Shown: positions 1 through 5,920 of the stretch, piece after piece
Position numbering within the stretch: the first letter of the stretch is position 1
Layout of the letters: each line of letters begins with the position of its first letter
Assembly (NCBI GenBank): GCA_035556515.1
Contig: DATMEO010000010.1
Coordinates: 1-10,075, forward strand
From: Gaiellasilicea sp035556515
GTDB lineage: Bacteria; Actinomycetota; Thermoleophilia; Gaiellales; Gaiellaceae
Direction of reading: 5' to 3'
DNA: 10,075 nucleotides
Made by a program: the position numbers and the translations under genes
Notes under the pieces: model-generated
Database searches by the model: none
What the model was told of the DNA's origin: nothing
The model's input: only the letters and a program-made list of their open reading frames with translations

Positions 1-978
1 GCCGAGCTGCACCATGCAGCAGCGGTCGTCGATGACGATGATCGCGCCGGAGCCGAGCATCGAGCCCGCCTCGGCCATCGCGTTCGCCTCGAGCGGCGTG
101 TCGAGCTGGTCGGCGGTGAGGACGGGCACGGAGGAGCCGCCCGGGATCACGGCCTTCAGCTGGCGGCCGTTCGGGATCCCGCCGCCGAGCTCGGGGTCGT
201 AGATCAGCTCTCGCAAAGTGACGCCCATCGGCAGTTCGAAGTTGCCGCCGTTGACCACGTTCCCGGACAGCGAGAAGACGCGCGTGCCGGACGAGTCAGG
301 CGGCACACCTGTCTTCGCGTACTCCTTGCCGCCCAGCGTGATGATCGGCGGCACCGTCGCGATCGTCTCGACGTTGTTGATCAGGCTCGGCGAGGCATAG
401 AGGCCTGCGACCGCAGGGAACGGAGGCTTCGTGCGCGGCTGGCCGCGCTTGCCCTCGAGCGACTCGAGCAACGCGGTCTCCTCACCGCAGATGTAGGCGC
501 CGGCGCCGCGGTGGAGCACGATCGTGACGCCGCCGAGCAGCTTTGCCTCGTGCACCTCCTCGAGCGCGTCGCGCAGGATCTCGAACTCGCGCAGGTACTC
601 GCCGCGGATGTAGATGAAGACACGGTCGGACTCGATCGCGTGCGCCGTGATCAGGCAGCCCTCGATCAGGCGGAACGGGACGGTGAACATGATCTCGCGG
701 TCCTTGAACGTGCCCGGCTCCGACTCGTCCGCGTTGACGACGAGATACGTCGGCTTGCCGGTGCCCTTCGCGAGAAAGCTCGCCTTGCGCCCGGTGGGGA
801 AGAAGGCGCCGCCGCGCCCGCGCAGGCCCGAGTCGAGGATCTCCTGGACGACGGCCGCCGGCTCCAGCTGCCGCGCCTGCTCGAGCGCCTCGAACCCGCC
901 CGCGTCGCGGTAGTCGGCGAGCTTGAGGAGCGGCTGCTCCTCGGCGCCGGCGAGGACGACGAACTGCTCAGCCGCCAC
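1..978 (-). CDS. nuoF: NADH-quinone oxidoreductase subunit F, N-terminal 326 residues (cut by window edge)
   Basis: This subunit is the NADH-oxidising flavoprotein of complex I; it binds NADH and FMN in the peripheral arm on the cytoplasmic side and passes electrons to Fe-S clusters. The glycine-rich FMN/NADH loop is seen as GLRGRGGAFFPTG (residues 51-63), followed by NADESEPGT (82-90) and GAGAYICGEETALLESLEG (158-176), all hallmarks of the NuoF/HoxF family. The C-terminal part carrying the N3 4Fe-4S cysteines lies beyond position 1, since the family is usually about 420-450 residues. The GTG start at 978 is chosen because GGAGGAG (983-989) sits six bases upstream; the gene overlaps the end of nuoE by 11 bases. 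One oddity is Phe at residue 59 where the FMN loop usually has Gly (GRGGAGF). Identity is very secure; the odd residue is read directly from the sequence. Confidence 0.97.
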   Translation of the reverse strand, partial: MAAEQFVVLAGAEEQPLLKLADYRDAGGFEALEQARQLEPAAVVQEILDSGLRGRGGAFFPTGRKASFLAKGTGKPTYLVVNADESEPGTFKDREIMFTVPFRLIEGCLITAHAIESDRVFIYIRGEYLREFEILRDALEEVHEAKLLGGVTIVLHRGAGAYICGEETALLESLEGKRGQPRTKPPFPAVAGLYASPSLINNVETIATVPPIITLGGKEYAKTGVPPDSSGTRVFSLSGNVVNGGNFELPMGVTLRELIYDPELGGGIPNGRQLKAVIPGGSSVPVLTADQLDTPLEANAMAEAGSMLGSGAIIVIDDRCCMVQLG

Positions 979-1444
979 GGATCTCCTCCACGATCGCCGG
1001 CACGTCCGCGGCGGTGACCCGCTCGCGGTAGCGGTGGTTGAGCGCGACGACGGTGCCCCAGCCGCACCCGCCCGCGCACTCGATCGTGCGCAGCGTCACC
1101 TGGCCGTCCTCGCTCGTCTCGCCGGCGTGGATGCCGAGCTCGGACTGGAAGGCTTCCAGCACCTGCTGCGCGCCGACGAGGGCGCAGGAGACGTTCGTGC
1201 AGACCTCGACGAGGTGCGTCCCGACCGGAGCCAGGTGGTACATGTCGTAGAAGGACGCGACCGCCATGCAGTACGCGGGCGTCTCCTCGAGCGCCTCCGC
1301 AACCTCGCGAAACGCCTCGGGCGAGAGCCAGCCGTGCCGTTCCTGCGCGAGCCGCAATGCCGGCAGCGTCGCCGAGCGCGAGATCGGATAGCGCGAGCGG
1401 AGCTCCTGGATCTCGTCGTAGAGCGTCTTCTCGGGCGCGTTCAA
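968..1444 (-). CDS. nuoE: NADH-quinone oxidoreductase subunit E (thioredoxin-like 2Fe-2S protein)
   Basis: The 158-residue protein is the 2Fe-2S (N1a) subunit of complex I that sits next to NuoF. The thioredoxin-like fold holds the cluster with Cys82 and Cys87 (VCTNVSC) and Cys123 and Cys127 (ECAGGCGWG), matching the family pattern of two spaced cysteine pairs. The N-terminal helical part (about 1-70, with RLAQERHGWLSPEA) is also typical. The start is a TTG at 1444 overlapping the nuoD stop as TTGA, with a purine run GGGGGA about nine bases upstream. A longer reading frame extends to 1576, but its extra residues are an arginine-rich shadow of nuoD and should not be included. The TTG start suggests weak independent initiation and translational coupling to nuoD. 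Length fits the short bacterial form of the family. Confidence 0.95.
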   Translation of the reverse strand: MNAPEKTLYDEIQELRSRYPISRSATLPALRLAQERHGWLSPEAFREVAEALEETPAYCMAVASFYDMYHLAPVGTHLVEVCTNVSCALVGAQQVLEAFQSELGIHAGETSEDGQVTLRTIECAGGCGWGTVVALNHRYRERVTAADVPAIVEEIRGG

Positions 1445-2718
1445 CGGTCGACGTCCCCCATTACGGCGTCGAGCGAGCCGACGACGGCGATCAGGTCGGC
1501 GACGGCGACGTCCTGGCAGCAGGCGGCGGTGGCGTGCAAGGCGGCGAACGACGGCGCGCGAAACTTGACGCGCCACGGCCTCGCGGTCCCGTCGGAGACG
1601 AGCGTGCAGCCGGACTCGCCTCGCGGCGACTCGATCCCGACGTAGACCTCGCCCTCGGGGACGCGGAAGCCTTCGGTGACGATCTTGAAGTGATGGATCA
1701 GGGACTCCATCGAGGTGTGCAGCTCCTCGCGCGGCGGCAGGACGACCTTGCGGTCATCCGCGATCCAGGGCTCGCCCTGCATCTGCTCGAGCCGGTCGAT
1801 GCACTGCTCGATGATCCGCACCGACTCGCGCATCTCGTCGACGCGCACCTTGTAGCGGTCGAAGACGTCGCCGCCGTCGTAGACGGGCACGTCGAACTCG
1901 ACCTGGTCGTAGGCCAGGTACGGCTCGCGCTTGCGCAGGTCCCAGTCGACCCCGGAGGCGCGGAGGTTCGGCCCCGTCTGCCCGAGCGCGATCGCGTCCT
2001 CGCCGGAGAGCGCGCCGACACCGACGGTCCGCTCGAGCCAGATCTTGTTCGTGTTGAGGATGGCCTCGTACTCGTCGACCGCCTTCGGCATCCGCTCGCA
2101 GAACTTGCGGGCCTCGTCGTAGAACCCGACCGGGATGTCCTCGGCCAGCCCGCCCACCTGGAAGTAGCGGGTGTGCATGCGCGTCCCGGCGACCATCTCG
2201 AAGAGGTCGAGCACGAGATCGCGCTCGCGGAAGCAGTACCAGAACATCGAGATCGCGCCGATCTCGAGCGCCGACGTGCCGAGGTAGACGAGGTGCGAGT
2301 GGATCCGCACGAGCTCGCCGAGCGCCATCCGCGTCCAGGTCGCCTTCCGCGGCACCGGCAGCTGCAGCAGCTTCTCGACCGCGAGCACGTAGACGAGCTC
2401 GTTGTACTGGAAGGAGACGTAGTCGACCCGGGCGGGATAGGTGACACCCTTCCACCACGTCTTCTGCTCCATCGTCTTCTCGAAGCCGGTGTGCAGGTAG
2501 CCGATCACGGCCGCGAGCCCGACCACGTGCTCGCCGTGCAGATCGACGATCAGGCGCAGCACGCCGTGGGTGGACGGGTGGTTGGGGCCGAAGTTGACGG
2601 TGAGGACGTCCTCGAGCCGCGGGTCCGGCTTCAGGATCGTCGGGACGGGCTGGGGGATGCGCGAGCCCGCATAGGGGCGGGCGCCGCGGATCGGGACGCG
2701 GCGATCGACCGTTGCCAC
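1441..2718 (-). CDS. nuoD: NADH-quinone oxidoreductase subunit D (49-kDa type)
   Basis: This 425-residue protein is the quinone-site subunit of complex I, related to the large subunit of NiFe hydrogenases. The N-terminal signature NFGPNHPSTHGVLRL (residues 42-56) contains His47 and His51 at the quinone pocket, and RVDY (97-100) supplies the tyrosine that in characterised homologues contacts the quinone head. IESPRGESG lies in the C-terminal third, and the protein ends in the classical SLDAVMGDVDR. NuoD is a separate gene here, not a NuoCD fusion. The GTG start at 2718 shares one base with the nuoC stop (TAGTG) and has GGAGG (2726-2730) seven bases upstream. Long reading frames on the opposite strand across this gene are codon-bias artefacts. 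Family identity is certain. Confidence 0.97.
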   Translation of the reverse strand: MATVDRRVPIRGARPYAGSRIPQPVPTILKPDPRLEDVLTVNFGPNHPSTHGVLRLIVDLHGEHVVGLAAVIGYLHTGFEKTMEQKTWWKGVTYPARVDYVSFQYNELVYVLAVEKLLQLPVPRKATWTRMALGELVRIHSHLVYLGTSALEIGAISMFWYCFRERDLVLDLFEMVAGTRMHTRYFQVGGLAEDIPVGFYDEARKFCERMPKAVDEYEAILNTNKIWLERTVGVGALSGEDAIALGQTGPNLRASGVDWDLRKREPYLAYDQVEFDVPVYDGGDVFDRYKVRVDEMRESVRIIEQCIDRLEQMQGEPWIADDRKVVLPPREELHTSMESLIHHFKIVTEGFRVPEGEVYVGIESPRGESGCTLVSDGTARPWRVKFRAPSFAALHATAACCQDVAVADLIAVVGSLDAVMGDVDR

Positions 2719-3263
2719 TATTCAGCCTCCGAGAAGCGGACCGGCTCGCCGCCGATCGGATAGTCCTTGCGCAGCGGATGCCCTTCCCAGTCGTCCTCCA
2801 TCAGGATCCGGACGAGATTCGGATGGCCGTCGAAGGGGATGCCCATCATGTCGAACGCCTCGCGCTCGTACCAGTCGGCGGTCGGCCAGACCGGGATCAC
2901 CGTCGCGACCGGCTGCCCGTCGTCGAGCCAGACCTGAACGCGCACGCGCGCCGGGTCGTCGGCGACGCGGATCAGGAGATACGAGAGGGAGAAGCGCTTC
3001 GGCTTCGGCTCCGGTGAGCGCGAGTAGCCCTGCGCAGCCGGCTCGTTCAGGTTCCGTCCGCTCGCCGAGCCCCAGTAGCCGGCGACATCGCCCTCGCCCC
3101 AGCCGAGGTAGTCGGTCGCGACGATGTCCAGGAGGAGGTTGAAGCCCTCCTCGTCGCGGAGGTGCAGGCACGCCTCCTCCAGACGAGCAGGGTCGACGAC
3201 GAGGGTGGTCTCGCCGTATGCCTCGCGGGTCTCGACGAGGCCGGGAACGCCCTCGTAGGGCAC
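2718..3263 (-). CDS. nuoC: NADH-quinone oxidoreductase subunit C (30-kDa type)
   Basis: The 181-residue protein is the 30-kDa-type subunit of the complex I peripheral arm, which packs against NuoB and NuoD. The family block from WYEREAFDMMGI (131-142) through FDGHPNL (144-150) to the near-invariant DDWEGHPLRKDYPIG (157-171) is clear. The N-terminal half has LLLDIVATDYLGW (43-55). Between residues 56 and 90 there is a Gly/Asn/Pro-rich stretch (with GYWGSASGRNLNEP) separating DYLGW from the next strand RFSLSYLL; this looks like an insertion relative to short NuoC proteins. The GTG start at 3263 shares one base with the nuoB stop (TAGTG); I see no good Shine-Dalgarno, so translation probably depends on ribosomes leaving nuoB. 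A much longer open frame reaching 3878 is a shadow of nuoB. Confidence 0.95.
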   Translation of the reverse strand: MPYEGVPGLVETREAYGETTLVVDPARLEEACLHLRDEEGFNLLLDIVATDYLGWGEGDVAGYWGSASGRNLNEPAAQGYSRSPEPKPKRFSLSYLLIRVADDPARVRVQVWLDDGQPVATVIPVWPTADWYEREAFDMMGIPFDGHPNLVRILMEDDWEGHPLRKDYPIGGEPVRFSEAE

Positions 3264-3868
3264 TAGGAGGCGACCCCGCGGATCTGATACGCGGGCGGCA
3301 CGCCCGCCATCACCTTCTCGTGCAGCCGCACGATCCCCTCCATCAGCGCCTCCGGCCGCGGTGGGCAGCCGGGCACGTGGATGTCGACGGGGACGACCTT
3401 GTCGACGCCCTGCAGGATCGTGTAGTTGTTGAACATCCCGCCCGAGCTCGCGCAGGCGCCCATCGCGATCACCCACTTGGGCTCGAGCATCTGGTCGTAG
3501 ACCTGGCGCAGCGGCGCCGCCATCTTGTGCGCGACGCGGCCGGAGACGATCATCAGGTCGGCCTGCCGCGGGGAGGACGAGAACTTCTCCATCCCGAAGC
3601 GTGCGATGTCGTAGCGGGAGGAGACGATCGACATCATCTCGATCGCGCAGCAGGCGAGCCCGAACGTCGCCGGCCACATCGACTTCGTCTGCGACCAGGC
3701 GACCGCCTTCTTGAGCGTCGTCAGCCCGAGCGCGTCCTCCATCGACTCGACCTCCTCCTCGAAGACGCCCTTCTTCGTCGGCCAGAGCAGGCGCTCGGAC
3801 TGCAGCCCCGCCTTGGCCAGCGGCCGCTTCGAGGCGCGGGAGCGGTCGACGCTCGGGTCTAGCGCCAC
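3263..3868 (-). CDS. nuoB: NADH-quinone oxidoreductase subunit B (N2 cluster subunit)
   Basis: NuoB carries the terminal 4Fe-4S cluster N2 that reduces quinone at the NuoB/NuoD interface. The four cluster cysteines are visible: adjacent Cys73-Cys74 in FGLACCAIEMM, Cys139 in MGACASSGG and Cys168 in VPGCPPRPE. The 201-residue length includes about 45 N-terminal residues of variable sequence before the conserved domain (WSQTKSMWPATFGLACC). The start is GTG at 3868, overlapping the end of nuoA by 10 bases, with a modest AAGGG about nine bases upstream. An internal ATG start at residue 43 is possible but less likely because the upstream sequence keeps coding character. The protein is cytoplasmic and membrane-associated through the complex. 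Identity is certain; the exact start is slightly less sure. Confidence 0.96.
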   Translation of the reverse strand: MALDPSVDRSRASKRPLAKAGLQSERLLWPTKKGVFEEEVESMEDALGLTTLKKAVAWSQTKSMWPATFGLACCAIEMMSIVSSRYDIARFGMEKFSSSPRQADLMIVSGRVAHKMAAPLRQVYDQMLEPKWVIAMGACASSGGMFNNYTILQGVDKVVPVDIHVPGCPPRPEALMEGIVRLHEKVMAGVPPAYQIRGVAS

Positions 3869-4221
3869 TCCAGCGCACCCTTCCGCCAGATGTAGATGTA
3901 GGCGACGGCGAGGATGGCGACGAAGACGAGGAACTCGGTCAGGCCGAACCAGCCCAGCTGCTCGAGCACGACCGCGAGCGGGTAGAGGAAGACGATCTCG
4001 ATGTCGAAGAGGATGAAGAGCATCGCCGTCATGTAGAAGCTGACCGTGAAGCGCTGCTGCTTCGGCGGCCCCTCCGAGACGCCCGACTCGAACGGCAGGA
4101 AGCGGGCGTTGACGCGGCTCTTCGGACGGGTGGCGAAGATGAACGAGAACGCGATCATCGAGGCCGGGATCGCGGCGGCGAGAAACGCGTAGACCAGAAG
4201 CGGGAAGTAATCCTCAAGCAT
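3859..4221 (-). CDS. nuoA: NADH-quinone oxidoreductase subunit A (ND3-like membrane subunit)
   Basis: The 120-residue protein is the ND3-like membrane subunit at the junction of the membrane and peripheral arms of complex I. Three membrane segments are apparent at about 5-30, 60-85 and 93-112. The loop after the first holds FLPFESGV (41-48), equivalent to the YECG-type loop of ND3 with Ser in place of Cys, as in some bacterial homologues. The second segment contains FDIEIVFLYPLA (72-83) with the conserved acidic residues. The ATG at 4221 is preferred; the open frame reaches 4275, but those 18 extra residues do not look like a NuoA N-terminus and would intrude on the divergent promoter region. 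There is no clear Shine-Dalgarno before this ATG. nuoA is the first gene of the operon. Confidence 0.94.
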   Translation of the reverse strand: MLEDYFPLLVYAFLAAAIPASMIAFSFIFATRPKSRVNARFLPFESGVSEGPPKQQRFTVSFYMTAMLFILFDIEIVFLYPLAVVLEQLGWFGLTEFLVFVAILAVAYIYIWRKGALEWR

Positions 4222-4234
4222 CCGAGTCGGGCCT

Positions 4235-4240
4235 ACGCTA
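4235..4240 (-). promoter_or_regulatory. Possible -10 box for the nuo operon
   Basis: Read on the minus strand this is TAGCGT, fitting TAnnnT, 13 bases before the nuoA ATG. It would give a leader of about six bases with no Shine-Dalgarno, which agrees with the absence of one. No convincing -35 hexamer is visible at 16-18 bases, so the call is tentative. Confidence 0.35.
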
Positions 4241-4314
4241 GCAAGGTTGGCTTGGGCGCACGAAGAGAGCTGCAACCGCAGGAGCCAAGCGCAGCTGACG
4301 TGTCACAAAGTCGC

Positions 4315-4328
4315 CCCTCAAGTGAGGG
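4315..4328. repeat. Small inverted repeat in the nuoA/erpA divergent region
   Basis: CCCTCA and TGAGGG form perfect 6-base arms around a 2-base centre (AG). The element covers the place where a -35 region for erpA would be expected (4318-4324), so it could be an operator. Its right half runs into GAGGGACG (4324-4331), an octamer that recurs in two other intergenic hairpins of this window, so it may instead belong to a dispersed repeat family. A smaller symmetric element, TGAC-GT-GTCA, lies at 4296-4305. The rest of the 132-base gap shows nothing else I can support. Confidence 0.4.
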
Positions 4329-4341
4329 ACGAGACCCCTGC

Positions 4342-4347
4342 TACGAT
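4342..4347 (+). promoter_or_regulatory. -10 box of a probable leaderless erpA promoter
   Basis: TACGAT matches the TAnnnT pattern of sigma-70-type -10 boxes in actinobacteria. It ends six bases before the erpA ATG, placing the expected transcript start at or next to the A of the start codon. No Shine-Dalgarno precedes the ATG. The -35 region is poor. Confidence 0.6.
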
Positions 4348-4353
4348 CATCTC

Positions 4354-4788
4354 ATGGAGATAGCCGAGCGCTCTGATTTCGACCAGCGGGAAACCCTGGT
4401 CTCGTTGACGCCCACAGCCGCGGAGAAGATCCGCGAGCTGATGGCCGAGGATCCCGACGGTCAATCGTCGGTCCTCCGCGTCGCGATCCAGGGCGGCGGC
4501 TGTTCGGGCTTCCAGTACGGGCTCGGCTTCGACGCCGGCCCGGTCGACGACGACGAGACGCTCGAGCTGCACGGCGTCACGATCGTGATCGACCCCCACA
4601 GCGCTCCCTATCTCAAGGGCGCGACGATCGACTTCCTCTCGGGGCTCGAGGAGTCCGGGTTCAAGATCGACAACCCGAACGCCCAGGCCTCCTGCGGCTG
4701 CGGCCACTCGTTCACTGTCGAGGAGGGCGCGACCGAAGCCGCACCCGACGCGCACGGCGGCGGCTGCGGCTCCGGCTGCTCGCACTGA
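4354..4788 (+). CDS. erpA: A-type iron-sulfur cluster carrier/insertion protein (ErpA/IscA/HesB family)
   Basis: The product (144 residues) binds a nascent Fe-S cluster and passes it to apoproteins in the cytoplasm. The three ligand cysteines of A-type carriers are present: Cys50 in GGGCSGFQYGL, and Cys114 and Cys116 in SCGCGHSF. The body (residues 15-124) aligns with the family core, including FLSGLEESGFKIDNPNA. After the usual end the protein carries about 20 extra residues finishing in AHGGGCGSGCSH, a Gly/Cys/His-rich tail that could bind metal; this is inferred only from composition. The ATG at 4354 is chosen over an in-frame extension to 4252 because family similarity starts just after it and a -10 box lies six bases upstream. 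It is divergent from nuoABCDEF, whose products NuoB, NuoE and NuoF need Fe-S clusters. ErpA is preferred over IscA or SufA by general resemblance, so the symbol is less sure than the family. Confidence 0.88.
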   Translation: MEIAERSDFDQRETLVSLTPTAAEKIRELMAEDPDGQSSVLRVAIQGGGCSGFQYGLGFDAGPVDDDETLELHGVTIVIDPHSAPYLKGATIDFLSGLEESGFKIDNPNAQASCGCGHSFTVEEGATEAAPDAHGGGCGSGCSH

Positions 4789-4803
4789 GTCAGCAGCGCA
4801 AGA

Positions 4804-4826
4804 CCCCTGAAGGGGCCGCCTTCGGC
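4804..4826. terminator. Tandem short hairpins between convergent erpA and the SecD-like lipoprotein gene
   Basis: Two adjoining inverted repeats lie 15 bases after the erpA stop: CCCCT-GA-AGGGG (4804-4815) and GCCG-CCTT-CGGC (4815-4826), sharing one base. Neither is followed by a T-run on either strand, which is common for high-GC terminators. Position between two convergent genes suggests a shared bidirectional terminator. Confidence 0.5.
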
Positions 4827-4840
4827 GTCCCAGCCTCTAA

Positions 4841-5392
4841 CTAACCGTCGCGCAGGCGCGCAACGAGGTCGCGGGCATCGGACTCGCTCGCAGCGATGAT
4901 CTGCACCCCAGGCGCGTCCGGGATCCCGTCCGGGTAGACATCGAAGTCGATCTCCGGGAACGCGACGATCTCGTCGCCGACGACCACGGCGACGTGATGC
5001 CAGCCCTGGTCGCGCCCGCCGGTCCTGGCGATCTCCTTCGTCAGGCGTGCGAACGCCATGCGCCCTTCGGCCGTCAGCGCGACCGTCAGCAACGGCGATC
5101 CCGTGGCGGTGTCGGTCGCGCTCCTGACACTGGCTCGGTCGATGTGGTCACTCGTGACGGCGGGGGCCGCTTTCACCTCGTAGTGGACGACGGCCGGTGG
5201 CGGCTGCTTCAGCACGCCCGGGCACGCGCGGCGCGGCGGGCCGCACCGCAATTCGCCGTCGGTGCCCGGCGGCCCGATCGCGGCTTCCAGGTGGTAGAGC
5301 TCGAAACGCTCGCCGCGATCGTCGCCGCCGCAGGCGCTGCCGGCAAGAAGCAGCAGTCCGCCGAGGACGAGGCTGCTAGCCCGCCCGCGCAC
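4841..5392 (-). CDS. Predicted lipoprotein with a SecD P1-head-like domain
   Basis: This 183-residue protein starts with a lipoprotein-type signal: basic MRGRASS, a hydrophobic run to residue 19, and GSAC-GG with Cys21 as the likely lipidated residue (the -3 position is Gly rather than the usual Leu, so the lipobox is imperfect). Residues about 80-183 resemble the extracytoplasmic P1 base/head of SecD: TSDHIDRASV, then LLTVALTAEGRMAFARLTKEI, then HHVAVVVGDEIVAFPEI and a closing SESDARDLVARLRDG, corresponding to the SecD pattern of an FT-EG-F strand-helix, an I-D-G-V-SAP strand and a T-EEA-LA-LRSG helix. No SecD transmembrane helices follow, so it cannot be a complete translocase subunit. Cys50 and Cys57 could form a disulfide. 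The GTG start at 5392 lies within the end of the upstream gene (17-base overlap) with no clear Shine-Dalgarno, implying coupled translation. The function is unknown; the SecD resemblance is from motif reading, not a profile search. Confidence 0.75.
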   Translation of the reverse strand: MRGRASSLVLGGLLLLAGSACGGDDRGERFELYHLEAAIGPPGTDGELRCGPPRRACPGVLKQPPPAVVHYEVKAAPAVTSDHIDRASVRSATDTATGSPLLTVALTAEGRMAFARLTKEIARTGGRDQGWHHVAVVVGDEIVAFPEIDFDVYPDGIPDAPGVQIIAASESDARDLVARLRDG

Positions 5393-5873
5393 CGTCCAGC
5401 TCGTGCAGGCGCCCGAACTTCCGGTCGAGCTCGACGTCGTCCGGCAACTCGCCGTCCGGGGTCGCCTGATCGACCACGTCCGGAAGTACCTGCGCCACAG
5501 CCTCGGCCGCTTCGTCCTCGCTGACGCCGAGCTGCTGAGCGATCTGCGCCAGCTCCTCCCGGTCGAGCGCCTCCTTGATGTCTGCTCCGTCGACGGGCTC
5601 GTTCGCGCCGGTCGAGACCCACGACTGCCCCTTCTCCCCCTTGCCGCTCTGCTGGAGCCGGCCGAGGAGCTTCTGCAGCCCGCCGTTCATCAGCATGCTC
5701 GCGACGAGCGGCAGCAGCATCCGAAGCATCGGATTGCCACCGAGGCCGCCGCCTGCGCCGAGGCTTCCGCCCTGGGAACCACCACCGAGGATGCCGCCGA
5801 GCAGGTCGCCCAGGCCGCCGCCGCCGCCGCTTCCGCCTCCGGCGCCCTTCAACAGATCACCGAGACCGCCCAT
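5376..5873 (-). CDS. DUF937/YidB-family protein
   Basis: The 165-residue product opens with a very glycine-rich segment (residues 1-47, with repeated GDLL and GGG motifs), then a hydrophobic helix PMLRMLLPLVASMLM (48-62). The second half has QSWVSTGANEPV (83-94) and a helical region ending in VAQVLPDVVDQATPDGELP (126-144). This SWVGTG-N-P ... LPQVVD-TPDG-LP layout is the signature of the DUF937/YidB family, whose function is not established. It should not be confused with the insertase YidC. The ATG at 5873 has AAGGGAG (5880-5886) six bases upstream, and a possible -10 (TAGGGT on this strand, 5904-5909) lies 30 bases before it. It is the first gene of a two-gene unit with the SecD-like lipoprotein gene and is divergent from fprA. 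Confidence 0.82.
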   Translation of the reverse strand: MGGLGDLLKGAGGGSGGGGGLGDLLGGILGGGSQGGSLGAGGGLGGNPMLRMLLPLVASMLMNGGLQKLLGRLQQSGKGEKGQSWVSTGANEPVDGADIKEALDREELAQIAQQLGVSEDEAAEAVAQVLPDVVDQATPDGELPDDVELDRKFGRLHELDGARAG

Positions 5874-5903
5874 GCCGAGCTCCCTTCGTCGGGTTGATAC
5901 CTC

Positions 5904-5913
5904 ACCCTAGACT
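5904..5913. promoter_or_regulatory. Overlapping divergent -10 boxes for fprA and the YidB-family gene
   Basis: On the plus strand TAGACT (5908-5913) ends seven bases before the fprA GTG and fits a leaderless start. On the minus strand TAGGGT (5909 down to 5904) lies 30 bases before the YidB-family ATG, giving a short leader that contains its Shine-Dalgarno. The two hexamers share positions 5908-5909, so polymerase binding would be mutually exclusive if both are real. -35 regions are not convincing. The plus-strand box is the better supported of the two. Confidence 0.5.
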
Positions 5914-5920
5914 CTCGCGC

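Noticed and set aside
1357..2763. 468-residue open frame on the plus strand across nuoE/nuoD
   Set aside because: It is antisense to clear nuo genes, its sequence is Arg/Asp/Leu/Val-rich low-information text, and it has no family motif; long antisense frames are expected at this GC content.
3264..3878. Upstream extension of nuoC through the nuoB region
   Set aside because: The extra residues are the out-of-frame reading of nuoB. The GTG at 3263 overlapping the nuoB stop gives the correct family length.
4222..4275. 18-residue N-terminal extension of nuoA
   Set aside because: The added residues do not resemble a NuoA N-terminus, and the first membrane segment starts properly from the ATG at 4221.
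4252..4353. 34-residue N-terminal extension of the ErpA-like protein
   Set aside because: It would run through the divergent promoter region and its inverted repeat; family similarity and the -10 box support the ATG at 4354.
4841..5392. Full SecD translocase subunit
   Set aside because: The protein has only a lipoprotein signal and a head-like domain, ends at 183 residues, and has no transmembrane bundle and no adjoining secF.
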